64,000 nucleotides of DNA from Symbiodinium natans. Its lineage: Eukaryota > Sar > Dinophyceae > Suessiales > Symbiodiniaceae. The position numbers were made by a program, and so were the translations under genes. Below are positions 44,610-55,740 of the stretch, one piece after another. The stretch covers positions 1 through 64,000 of the forward strand of contig CAJNDS010000453.1 in the NCBI GenBank assembly GCA_905221605.1. The letters are read 5' to 3'. Numbering within the stretch: position 1 is the first letter of the stretch; each line of letters begins with the position of its first letter. The notes under the pieces were generated by a model that was given only the letters and a program-made list of their open reading frames with translations, did not search any database and had not been told where the DNA came from.

Positions 44610-46625
44610 TTGTATGTCATGGGGTGGGGGTCAGCAACAACTTCTAGCAGCCGAGATGTCGGAGACGGCAAGTCGTCCCAGCGAAGCCGGAAGCTGAAGG
44701 AAAGCAAGCCGGGCGGTAGGAGAGCCGTAAGGAGGCATTGATCACGAGCATCAGAAGCCCTTAATTGCAGAGGTGGGACTCATAGTATGCATAGTGGTAT
44801 ACACCTTCACGTGTGTAACAAACCGGCACTGCCAGGCCTGCAAGGCCTGCCAGGCCTGCGGATCTAAAGACACGGTGAGGGCTTAGTGATGGGGTCCCGA
44901 AGGACCTGAACCCGCAGAACGCCTCGACAGGACAAATGAGTTGAAGGAAGGTGCGCCTTTCTTGCTTCAGCTTTAGGCTCAGGCAAAAAGGGGAACACAA
45001 TGCACAGGGCATCTAGCTGCACAGCTGCAGAAGTTAAGGGCCAAACGGAAGACCTCAAACGAACATTGCAAGCCCAGAGCCGCCAAGACGATCCTCGGCA
45101 AAGAGAGGCGGCTTCGACGAAAGGAAACGGGTTGCAAAGCTGCGCCTGTGAAGCCGGAATCCAGCGGGCTGCACAGGCTGCTGGGCAGGGCGAATCTCCA
45201 GTGAACGCCGTTGGAACCTTACTCGGGAGGCTGCACAGCACCGCCTTTGCGCGCGGCCCGCGCGGCACTGTAAAAAGGCAATCCATGTGAGAAAAGGCGC
45301 AACACTGAATGTCAACCCCCATGTGCACGCGCGTTGAAGGCAAACACTCAGCAACGTGAAGTTATGCTCGTGCCTGCATGTGCCTATGGGCTGGGCAACG
45401 GTAGTCCCCGCCAATGCATGTGGGCGGGGCCTGCTTGCTAGGTCAGGTGTCGGCGTTGGACTTGATTCATGGCGATCAAAGTGACCCTCCCGCTTCCATG
45501 TGCGTCAGTAACCTGCACTCCATCGGCCACCCACCGTCAGTGCAAGCCATCCTTCAAATCCGGCCTCTGCATATTCAACCTGCTCCTCTCGATGCTGCCC
45601 CCCAGGGCTTGTAGGGCAGCTCCCCACAGCAAACACTTCACTCGCTCTGTGCATCCAACCTTTTGCGACACAAATTGGCGAATGAGTCAGATAGCGAGGG
45701 CGCGCGCTTTCGGCACGACGCTACAAGCCCATCTAAGTTAAGACTCGTCCAGCTTTCAAAGGCGTTCCCACCAAAGGGCGCGCCGGTTTTGTTACCCCTT
45801 CTGTCGGGCGGAACGTCCTGGCACATGGCCCCCGTAAGTTGTCAAAGGCGACCGCAAACTTCCTCTCGGTGTGCGGCATCATTGCCCTGGCGAAGGGCAC
45901 ACCTTTCCTTGTCAAATGCAAGGCAGGTCAGCAGGGCGCCGACTCTGCAGTTGTCGGCAGCACCTTCGAAGCAGTAGCCTCCAGAGCACGCCTTGACGAG
46001 GGTGGGGAATCTTCGGAGGACTTGGAGTCTGAGATGAGACGCAAACCCAACCAGAAACCACCCTGCCTCGCCGCAGTGGGGGGGTGTCGGGTGCAGGATG
46101 GCATAGGAGCCCAACTTGTGAAAAGCATGACGATACTGCAGATTTCTGAAGTCTTATGGAGTGCTGGGCTGGTGCAGCTGGCCTCCTATACAGCTGTAGA
46201 TTTGGAAGAGGGAACAGCACTCCAACCTTTTGCGACACAAATTGGCGAATGAGTCAGGTAGCGAGGGCACCTACAAGCCCATCTAAGACTCGTCCAGCTT
46301 TCAAAGGCCCAAAGGGCGCGCCGGTTTTGTTACGCCTTCTGTCGGGCGGCACGTCTTGGCACATGGCCCCAGTAAGGTTGCAATGTTCCTCCCCCCGCCG
46401 GATGCCAGATTGCAATGTTGCACCAAAAGCAGGAGAAATCCGAATCCACGAGAACGCGTTGCCGGAGCCTTTGTAACTCATTCATGAAGCCTGAGTGAGC
46501 GACGAATGCGACGAAGACACGGCCAACTGCGGAATGCACAACACGATCCAAGCAAAGGCTGCAGAATGACTGACTTGCAAGGTTGTCGGCTCAAAGGCTC
46601 ACATTCTGTCTGTATCCCCAGCATG
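44610..46625. other. Copy 2: no confident gene
   Basis: Equivalent of 28147-30146. Small repeat-number changes, for example extra AGGCCTGC units at 44833-44860, distinguish it from the other copies. Confidence 0.35.
45655..46376. repeat. Copy 2: flanking direct repeats
   Basis: 45655-45838 and 46221-46376 correspond to the repeat pair at 29168-29896. Confidence 0.88.
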
Positions 46626-46915
46626 TTCGCCTCGGCTTCCTGCCGAGAAGCGTCTGGAACAAGCAGACCCGGATCGGGCCTCCTTCCCCCTAACCCCATG
46701 CCAAATTTTCTGACGCCACCCCCCCCGCCCTGTGGGACCCCCCCGATCCTTGTGGAGGGTCCCGCTGTTTTGGAGGCCCTCCCCCCCACCCCCCCCCCCC
46801 CCCCCCCCCCCCCACCCGCTCTGTCCTTTTCCTTTTTTTGCGAAACCCTCTTTCCTCCTTTCCTGTCCTGGGGCCGGCCCGGCTGCCGAGGCGGCGCGCG
46901 CAAGCGTTTACAATT
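46626..46915. mobile_element. C-rich dispersed element in copy 2 (290 bp)
   Basis: Same ends as at 30147-30577. The core is about 140 bp shorter, mainly in the poly-C part. Confidence 0.7.
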
Positions 46916-47394
46916 CTCAAACTTGTGCAGCTAAAGCTACCGTGTCCGAAAGCACAAACCTGGGGTGAACTATACTCTCATACTTCGGAGTTCATGCAAG
47001 CCCATGACCTCCGGAGTTGCCGCTGCTGGTTTGGAGCTGAGGCTAGGATTCGGGGTTCAAGGCAGCAACTTGCTCGGAAAGCGAACGACCATCACAGTTT
47101 TGCTGTGGACAAGATTGCGGGTCAACGACAAAGTTTCTCATCCTCCGCATTACTTCTTTGGATATCACACAGCGGCACCTGGATGTTCTGCGCCACGGTC
47201 GGCAGGCAACAGCCTGCAGGGCGATAGGCCGCCTGCGACACCAGCCAGCACTTGCGTCATGCATGGATGCGGCCGTTCAGGCATGGGGGCAGTCCACGCA
47301 GTGCAATTCGAACAACGGCTGACAAGAAGGGATCATGGTTGAGGAGGGCAAGAGGGAAAACTCGAACCAAAACAACTGAATTCAGCGCTGACTG

Positions 47395-47730
47395 CTAGCA
47401 GTAAACCTTTGGGGCTAGCACTTCACATGTAGCAGCTTCGAGACATCTGCGAGGGACTGCAAACAGAAGAAACTGGTTTGTGTTTTGGCATCCTGCCTGC
47501 AAGCACGCCGTCGGTCTTGGCCTTTCACAGAAATACACGCACAGCACATGTGCATGTGTGCAAAGACTATGACTATGCAGACTATCTTGCCACGAAATTA
47601 AGTGAGGAGAAGTCGTGCCAAAGTCGACAGCACTCAAGGCACTGGCACGAACCGCTTCAACATCCAGCGGATCCAGGGTCTCCAACCTGACCAGCATCTG
47701 AACTGATCGATCTGTCGAAGCCCACACCAA
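47395..47730 (-). CDS. Possible coding exon, copy 2, unrecognised
   Basis: Identical in translation to 31061-31396. Confidence 0.3.
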   Translation of the reverse strand: MVWASTDRSVQMLVRLETLDPLDVEAVRASALSAVDFGTTSPHLISWQDSLHSHSLCTHAHVLCVYFCERPRPTACLQAGCQNTNQFLLFAVPRRCLEAATCEVLAPKVYC

Positions 47731-48756
47731 CCTAGGCGAAGGCCGGCTCTGCAGATTAGCATTGGCTACAGTTTGGTAGCTGCGAGACGAACATGGCCCA
47801 CTGCAGCTGTACTAAGCTCCTGGCAATTCCGACTTCTCAAGTTGAGGGTCGGCGAACCTGGCCTTGGGTTCAAGAGCCCCACTCGTCTTTGTGTCACTGT
47901 AGACCAACTGCCGGTGAGCTTTCGACTGAAGCCTCCAGCCCTTTCGTTGCATCCTGTGCTGTTCTCGTGCAACTGAACAGGATCCTGTTACATGCCTTGG
48001 TTAAGCAAGGGCCCATCGCCGTAAGTTTTCGTACTTTGAACAGTAACGAGTACTTCGTTCGGCACCCGAGCTCTTGGTTTCTTGCCATGGCGTCTGGGAT
48101 CAAATGATCTGTTCAACTCCCCGTTTTGGAGAGGAAATGGGCAGAAGCGTCGCAGGGATTGGAAGCGAACACTTGTGCTTCTGCAAACGCCACTGGTGCG
48201 TCAGATGTGCAAACCTTGATTCATCGTTGCATCTCACGGCAGTTCTCACATGTGGAGCGCAGGCAACTGAACCTCACATCCATGAATGCCGGGTAGACCG
48301 AGGCCAAGAAGCCGCGCTGCACGCACCTGCATGGCGTAGAGTCTGCGGCCGAGCAGTTCGTTGCTTCAGGTATCGGGGGGTTTGGGGGAGGGCGCTGGGT
48401 GTTGAGCTCTTCGTTGAGGGTTTGGTCCAAAGGGTTTGAGGTGAAAAGATGTGAAAGCAGAGCTAAGTTCAAGTGCAGGATCTGCTAGGGCTCGGGTGGT
48501 GTTGTGGGCTTACGGCATCCTGGCCAAATACAAATCTAGGCCAGGACCGGCAAGGACCGGCCAGGACCATCGGGCACCTGCCGCAACTCCAGGAACTCCC
48601 TGGAGAATGACTTCTGCAGTTTGCATGAGCAAAACGCGGCACAACGAAAAAGCAACAACATGAACAACCGAAAGCCAAAAAAGCGTTTGCCAGTTGGTAC
48701 ACAAGGCGCTCAGCACCAAACTCCGGTTTTGCTTCGTTGCTTCCTTACTTGTTTCA

Positions 48757-49161
48757 TCAGCTGCTTTCGATGCTTCCTTCTTTTCTTCTTGCTGGCCTGG
48801 CGGAACACAGATTAGGATGCACTGGACACTCAACAACGCCTCTGTCCAGTAGCGCCTTCAATGCATCGGGGCTGTGTAGCCCCTCCTGCAGCGGCCGAAT
48901 GAATTTGCTGCAGTCACACATAGGCTTCAGCGTGGGCAGCCGAACCAGTGGATGCACCCGGCCTCGAAAGAGTCGCCAAGTACGACGGACGCGTGCCTGC
49001 CAGCTAACCAATCGTCTAACTATTTGATTCTGAATTATCCATTGGAATCCCCTACAACCCGCCGTTGCCACACGCCTGTGCCGCCCAATTAATCCAAAAC
49101 ACCATGCGTGCAATTGGCGAAATAGGCATTTGGCACTTTTCCTGACGATTGCTAATGTCAT
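48757..49161 (-). CDS. Possible coding exon, copy 2, unrecognised
   Basis: The 3' half matches 32423-32690 with Ala to Thr (PTLKPM). The 5' half is in a different frame from copy 1, which supports coding only in the 3' half. Confidence 0.28.
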   Translation of the reverse strand: MTLAIVRKSAKCLFRQLHAWCFGLIGRHRRVATAGCRGFQWIIQNQIVRRLVSWQARVRRTWRLFRGRVHPLVRLPTLKPMCDCSKFIRPLQEGLHSPDALKALLDRGVVECPVHPNLCSARPARRKEGSIESS

Positions 49162-49589
49162 CTGATATCCAATTCTGCCTTAGCCGAACTTGGAAGAAAG
49201 CGCGCAGGCGTCCTGGAGCGACTAACTGCTCAAAGGGCATTCCCAGCTGTGAAACCCGGAAGCTTGTTTCTGCATGTTTCTGCGCCCCATAGCATCCACC
49301 GCTTTTCGTTTGGTTTTCGTCTGGCTTGTGCGCTCGCCGGAACCCAATGCCTGGGGCATGGGAGGACTATCTATCGCTGAATGATAGATTTTGGCAACAG
49401 TCGGGCGATCGCAGATGGGGGTTGTCCATCGCGCGTTATGCTTCGAAAACACCCGGAAACATCAATCGCGGATAGCCGTAAAAAACCAATCGGAAGACTC
49501 CTCGACAGAAATGCTGTCAAAATCAAGCGAGCGTCAAGCGATGATTTAGAGAACTCGAGCTGAGCTCCACCGTCAACCCCTTTCGAAGC

Positions 49590-50595
49590 TTAAGCATGCC
49601 CGGAATGATGCGAGACAGGAGTATGGCCCGGCCTAGTTGCAGGGAGATTGCAGACAAGCTTCTTGATCAGAGCCTCCTCATCCAGGGACTGGGCTGCCGC
49701 AAAGGCCTGCTTGGCCCAGTCGAAGCTGGGCGACTGCACAGAGGACTCCGTGGGGATGCCGGATGCACCGATGACCGTGGACATCTTCGTGCACACAAAG
49801 GCGGCGTAGCCTTGCTGGGTCGGGCTGGTTACGGAACCGTGTCCCGTTTGGCGGTAGCACGAGAACTGCTGGGCACAAGTCACCGCCTTGTCTGCGACGT
49901 ATCCATCCACCAACAAGGCGCAGATCTCGGACAGGGGACCGAACTGGGACAGAATGTACGTGCTACGATCAATCATCTCGTTGGTGACGCTGGCCGAGAA
50001 CAGCTTGCCCTGGACGGTCTCCTTGACGCAGGCTGGCATGGCCTTGAGCACCTCAAGAATGCACTCGTTCATCTGGCAGAAAGCCAGGTTGCGCCGGGGC
50101 TCGTTGTTCTTGACGATGCCGCCTCCTTGCCAAAAGGCATAGCACGCCTCATAGAAGTTGTAGATCTTGCCACACTCCACGTCGCCCATGCCTCAGCAGC
50201 CAGACTACCACACACAATCCCGTCGCGTGCGCTTCAAAGCTTGGCCAAGCGCAACAAAAGGCCACGCTGCAACAAGCAAAACGGGCGTGCCACATCAAGA
50301 ACTCACCAGCATGCTAACTTAGCCAGGCACCCTGCTTGTTGCCAATCGGCAGCGGCTGGAAGGAGCACATCATGTTCTGACCATCGGTGACGTTGCGGTC
50401 GACGAGCAGGTTGGGGTAAGCGATCTTCGTCTCCTTGCAGGCCGGGTTGGCGTAAGACACCAGGGCGTCCGCGGATTTGGTGGCCTCGTCGGCGGTGCAC
50501 ACGCTCGCACTGGTGCCTGTGGAAGTCTTCGCTGCGGGGCGGGCGGCCGTGGCCAGGTCGTCGTATCCTGCCTTAGGCTTCGTGTTGTAGGCCAT
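49590..50595 (-). CDS. Cysteine-rich protein gene, copy 2
   Basis: ATG at 50595 (MAYNTKPK) and second ATG at 50189 (MGDVECGK), as in copy 1. It retains the eight residues AFVCTKMS missing in copy 1 but lacks 14 residues (42 bp) before QSLDEEAL near 49694. The frame is kept despite both indels. Confidence 0.6.
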
Positions 50596-50991
50596 CAGCT
50601 CGTGCTTTCCGTTCCTTCGCTTCGTGCGGTGCGACGCGGACAACTCCAATCGATGTTTAGATTAGATGTTCTCTACACAGCTGCAAGCGCTTCCCAAGGC
50701 CATATATTCCTCTGCTAAGTCGCTTGGTGACGGTGGCCTCAAGAGACGGGTCCACGGCCTTGTTGGCAACACCGCTTGCCGCCTAGCCAGAAATCAAAGC
50801 TGAACTTCTTGGGGTGATTAGGACAGCTTGCAAGCCACGACACCGAAATTGGCTTCGACCACGTGCCGAGCTTTCCCCGCACGGGCCGGAAACCCCTTCT
50901 GTGCCAGTACTTCTTTGTCTTTACGCTCTTGATGGGCTCAATGAGGATGTGACCGCCGCCGTCTCGGCAGGTTCTGTCCTACAAACCGAAC

Positions 50992-51306
50992 TCAAACGTG
51001 GCTACGGTGGCAAGGTTCTCTGCAATCCAACCATGATGCTGATGCTGGCGCGACGTCGGCCGGGTATGGTGGCGCGACCGGCGCCGGGCCGTGTTTGCCC
51101 AACCCACATGCCTCTAAGCCGGCGAGGAGATCCCTCGCGGCTCTCTTTTGCGGCGCTCCCAGAGCGACGAGGAGCTTGTACCCGCCTTCGGTGGGCTGCC
51201 ACACGCTGGCGCCCACCGCCTCGCCCGAGTCACCATCAAAGCTGATGGTGACCCGGCTCTCGTCGAACTCCCCAGTGAGGCACCACTGAGTGTACAGGCG
51301 GTCCAA
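50992..51306 (-). CDS. G/C3-rich coding exon, copy 2, unrecognised
   Basis: Same exon as at 34949-35254. The 3' tail beyond the likely donor differs (CHRSHV) because of a 1-bp indel, consistent with that tail being intron. Confidence 0.5.
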   Translation of the reverse strand: MDRLYTQWCLTGEFDESRVTISFDGDSGEAVGASVWQPTEGGYKLLVALGAPQKRAARDLLAGLEACGLGKHGPAPVAPPYPADVAPASASWLDCREPCHRSHV

Positions 51307-51319
51307 ACCTGGACGGCCG

Positions 51320-53806
51320 GGTCAAATTCCAGGGATCAGCCTTTTTGTGTCCATGTTTCCTGTGGTGACAGCACGAATCGCCGGGACATGTGAGCACACA
51401 TAAGCATCACTAGCAGCACGAGTAGCATCTACTCGACAACGGTCGAGCGGGATGTTTCTTTGGGGTCTGGTGGGTAGGCCAAGGCACACGCGTAACCCTC
51501 ATGTCCTTTGAGCTTCCTTGCGCGCTTGTGACAATTGCTTCGGAAGCCGCGTATTCTCCCCTGGGCCCCTCGGTTAATCACCAGATCGGCCTTGATCAGA
51601 GTTCTTGCTTCCGGGAAAAAGGGATGCGGCCTGCTTTTACACTGTCCCGCCCCCTGTCATGTTCCGACCCCAAACCCACACGGGCATTTCCGAATTTCCC
51701 AATAGGGGTACCCCTTTTATACCCTGAATACAATAGAATCCCCTTCAAGGGACCTTAAAGAAAGGGTCCCCGAAACCCCCACATTTGTTGGGGGTATCAT
51801 TTTCGCATGGGCCCCTTATCGGTTTTCAACACAAACGCTGATGCTCCGTGGTAATTTCACGGTTGTTCATAACAGGCTACGTGCGTCCTAGAACCACATG
51901 AACATTTAGGCAAAAACCCTGGCGACTGCCAAAAGGCTGGACCTTCGCTGAAGGCAGCGTCCAGGTCAAGGACGACGAGTCGGGCCAACAACTTTAACAG
52001 CACCTCGAGCTTACTCAAACGTGTCATCAGACAATTGCACAGGCTTGCTACAGTATTGCTTAAAACGCGAACCTTGCGCGAAGATGTGGTCAGGATCGCG
52101 ATGATCTGCTCAACTGCAGCGTCCATGCCCTGGCAGCTTGTCCAGAACGGGCGCAGTAAACTGTCCCCGCCCCATGTTGGTGTTGGCCTTGCTTGTCCTT
52201 CCAACGTCGCCCGTCGGTTGTCTTCAGGTGAAATTTGATGTTCGGGGCGATTATAGCACCTGTACTATCGAAGAACCGTAATGGCTGATGGCACGCGAGC
52301 AAGGTCAGGGCTTTAGCATCTTAGGCTTCTTGGGCATGAGGGCCTCCCGCCGCCCCTCGGTATCTCGACAAAAAGCGTCATCTTGTTCTGCACTTGCGCA
52401 AGAAGTGAGCTCAGCGAGCTCAAAGCAACAGGGGCAACACAACGAGGCATCGCGCAGATTTAACCGGCTAGCCGAAGAAGAACACCCTAGCCCCGAAAGA
52501 ATGCTTAACGGCTATAGACATTGAAGAGCGCGCCCGGCCAATGGAGACCAAGCAGGTACCTAAGACACGATTTCCCATTGCACCAACTCCACCTCCTCTG
52601 CTTCCGCCAGCAAGTCGCAAATGTCTGCTTTGTCCTGGCTTTCACTTCTGCAGGCTTCGGCTTTGGGATTTCGCGTGGGCGGGGGCTTGCTGCTGCTAGC
52701 ACCATCTTCTGTGTGCACCCTTCCGATTCCAGTGCACATTTGTACATCTACCAGGACCGTACTTTCGCAATCAAATCCAACCTCACTCTCATGCAAACAG
52801 CAAGGACGTCTGTCTCCTCGGCCATCACGGCGTGGGACACGGAATCACAAAGAGAACAAGCTCGAACAGTGAGATGGCTACACAAAAAAGGAACATGGTG
52901 GTCTTTCGCTGAAAGGAATGTCGCCGCGCCGTCAACAACAATGCAAGGCAGCGAGCTGAGGCAAGGCACCGTCCATGTGTCGACTTCAAGTCAACGTGGC
53001 GCACCTTCGGCCAACTTCGGGGCAAACTGCCTTTGCTGCCTTCGCCTCCAGCTGAGCTGTTGGGTGTTTCGGCCGAACTTGTGGTATGCTGTGACGAAAG
53101 AAGCGCTTCGCTGGCCTCAAACAATTTCCTCTAGAGCCTCCCATGAATCTTCGCCAAATAAGGCCTACACCCTACGACAGCCTCAACACCCTCAACTCGA
53201 AATCTAGCTTGTAGTCCTAGGACCATTAAACCCCAAAAAGAAGTACCCGAAACCCTATACGCCAAAACGAAGTACCCGAAACCCTACACCCCAAGAACTC
53301 CAACAACCTTCGGAGAGGGGCCTTGGATGAAGGGCGTGTAGTCGCCCGGGAAGCCATACTGGCTCAACCTTGAAGATAGGTCTACGGTGAGCTGAAAGGT
53401 TAGCTAATATTTCCAGCCATGGCAATTATGTTTGGTGACAACGTGACATTTGGAAGGAATGATTTAACACTTGGGAAACAACATCTCTTCTTTCATTCTC
53501 TTACTTTAACTAGCCTAAAGCATCTCTGTCAATCCACGCCTGTTGTTAAAATGAAGTGGTAACGCATCTTTCATTCAAGTAAACAACACTCAGCTTCCAG
53601 ATTGAAAAGAGAGCTTGAGGGATCCAGGTCTGGGTTTAGCATCGCCCTACCCCTGCGAAGCTTTAGGGGGCCTCAGGGAAACACTGAGCCCGGAACCTCC
53701 CCAACCCTCTTTAGGGGGCTTTAGGGTTTGGGGTTCAGGGGACCCCTGCCTCGCAGGACATCCCTTTGGTGTCGTCGGAGGTGCTGAACCTGGCAGGATT
53801 TCGGGT
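51320..53806. other. Copy 2: conflicting open frames, no confident gene
   Basis: Equivalent of 35270-37750, including the 228-codon plus frame at 52521-53207 and overlapping minus frames. Confidence 0.35.
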
Positions 53807-54061
53807 TCAGGGTTTAGGGTGTTGGGTGCTTCGGGTGTAGGAAGGGTTAGAGAGTTGAGGGGGCAGGGCCTGTGCGGAGCAGTTGCCGTTTAAGCTTTCG
53901 ACCTCTGAACTGCTTGGATCTGCTTGGGAACACTCCCGCCCAGGCCAAGGCCAAGGCCCCGACTGGCTGCACACAAGGGAGACGGCGGCCGAGAGCGCGG
54001 TCTTCCCGTGGCCGACGTGGCCGATGGTGCCGACGTTGATGTGGTCCTGTCTTTCTGGCAC
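53807..54061 (-). CDS. EF-Tu-like translational GTPase, N-terminal exon, copy 2
   Basis: Same P-loop exon ([16 protein letters not shown]) as at 37752-38006. The matching part of copy 3 lies beyond the window. Confidence 0.6.
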   Translation of the reverse strand: MPERQDHINVGTIGHVGHGKTALSAAVSLVCSQSGPWPWPGRECSQADPSSSEVESLNGNCSAQALPPQLSNPSYTRSTQHPKP

Positions 54062-54849
54062 AGGCTTTCTTGGGGGAACGAAGGTGGCAAACCCGAATAA
54101 GCCCTAACCCCAAACCCTAAACCCCGAAACCCAAGACCTCAACCCTTCTAAGCCCAAAGCCCTCACGCTTACCCTATGCCGTCATCTTTGGGTTCCACGG
54201 GAATCAAGAATCCACACCAAAGCTCCAAAGCTGGGGGGTTGAAGGGCTGGGGCTGGCTAAATTAGCGGCTAACTGAGGGTTTAGGATGGACCGAAGCCTC
54301 TAAAGTTCCCAAAGCTTGAAGGGGCTGAGGAAAGACCTTTGCAAAAACTCAGGACTGGTCCTCCAGATCGTCAGAACTCGGGATGATCACCTCAGAACAT
54401 TCAGAATTCAGAACACAGGACAGCAGCCAGCACATCTGAGCGCTCACAGATCAGATGCAACTTCGCAGTCGATGTAGCGGAGCTCCTTTGGTCAGTCGCA
54501 CTTTTTAAGGGCCTGGCCATCCTGGCATGGGCAGAGGCAGACGCAGCTGCAACACAGTGCTATCTGTGCCATTCTGTATGATTCTGTGCGTGCCAATCCG
54601 CTGTGCGATTCTGTATGATTCTGTGCGCGTGAATCCAGGGGGGCAGGCTTGCAACATCTTGTCATGTATCTGTCCGCAACTGTTTGATTGAAGCAGGGCT
54701 TGAGCCAAAACACCAGGTTCGTCCCGGGCTGCAACCCCCGAAGAAAATACCAACCTCGCCAAGGGAGAGTGACTATACAAATCGTGTCTGGGGAGGCAGA
54801 TGATGCAACTGCAGCACGCAACGGGAATCCACACCCTGTGCCAGAGATC

Positions 54850-55740
54850 CTACTTCCAAAGCTCAAACTGAAGACCTATAGGCGCCGATAGCCCGTTCAC
54901 ATCGCTTGACCCGTCTGATTCACGATTGTTTTTGAATGGAGCCTTGCTTTGGCGCCGTTTGGTTTCCGTCCCGCATTTCAAGGCCATGTCCTCTTTGATG
55001 GCCAGGGCTATGTCCCAGACATGTGAGTGCGCCAGGCTGAAATGGTTGCTGTCCGGCAGCATCTTCACAGATCCAATGGCCGTAGCATCTTTCCGCATCT
55101 CCCCATTCACACGCATCATCCGCTGAGGCAGCTTCAGAAAGGGCACGTAGTCCGATGTGAATGTCAACTGCAGGGCCTCGAAGCGGATGCCGTCTGAAGT
55201 CCTTGTCAGAGCCGGGTGGACGCCTGCCTGCAAGAGAGATGCTGGAGTGGACCGGGGGTCCAGGGCCACAATCGCAAAGACATCGATTCCCATGCGTTCC
55301 AAGTGCCCTGCTACTGTGTGGGCCACATTCACACCGAGCGAGTGCCCGCTCAAAATCACGGGGGAAACGTCCGCTCGAGGCATGAATCCCAGAGTGGCAT
55401 AAATCAAAGCAGCGAACATTGCGAACCGTAGGGCAACCTCGATGAATGCCACCCAACCACTGACGCTGGCTGTGGATGCTACTGGGAACATGCGGCCGGC
55501 CATGGCAATGTACGTTTCTGGAAAGGTCGTCGCTCGAGCTCCTCCCAAAAACAAGACACAGGCAACGTTCCTTTCATTCCTTCCATATGCATCTTCTCGC
55601 TCTTGCAGCAGTAGTGTACTCAGTAGTGCGGTTTCCCTCACTGTCCTAGTCTCACGGCGCAAGCTGCAGCACGGACGAGAAGGGCAGATTTGGAGGGTGG
55701 CGGCGCCGCCACTTTTTGTTGAATCGGTGCCACTATCCAC
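54850..55740 (-). CDS. Thioesterase-like alpha/beta hydrolase, copy 3
   Basis: Intact 296-codon frame with the same GHSLG, ALDP and NHFSL motifs as copy 2. Substitutions are few and mostly conservative (for example VASI to VAFI and GLLAA to GLSAP). Confidence 0.65.
   Translation of the reverse strand: MDSGTDSTKSGGAATLQICPSRPCCSLRRETRTVRETALLSTLLLQEREDAYGRNERNVACVLFLGGARATTFPETYIAMAGRMFPVASTASVSGWVAFIEVALRFAMFAALIYATLGFMPRADVSPVILSGHSLGVNVAHTVAGHLERMGIDVFAIVALDPRSTPASLLQAGVHPALTRTSDGIRFEALQLTFTSDYVPFLKLPQRMMRVNGEMRKDATAIGSVKMLPDSNHFSLAHSHVWDIALAIKEDMALKCGTETKRRQSKAPFKNNRESDGSSDVNGLSAPIGLQFELWK

Larger units (their letters stand above)
43075..54287 (+). repeat. Large tandem unit, copy 2 (about 11.2 kb)
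   Basis: Direct repeat of 26580-38232. Its right end (GGGTTTAGGAT at 54277-54287) joins copy 3 directly at GGACCGAAG. It lacks 287 bp of spacer and 42 bp of coding sequence present in copies 1 and 3. Confidence 0.97.
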
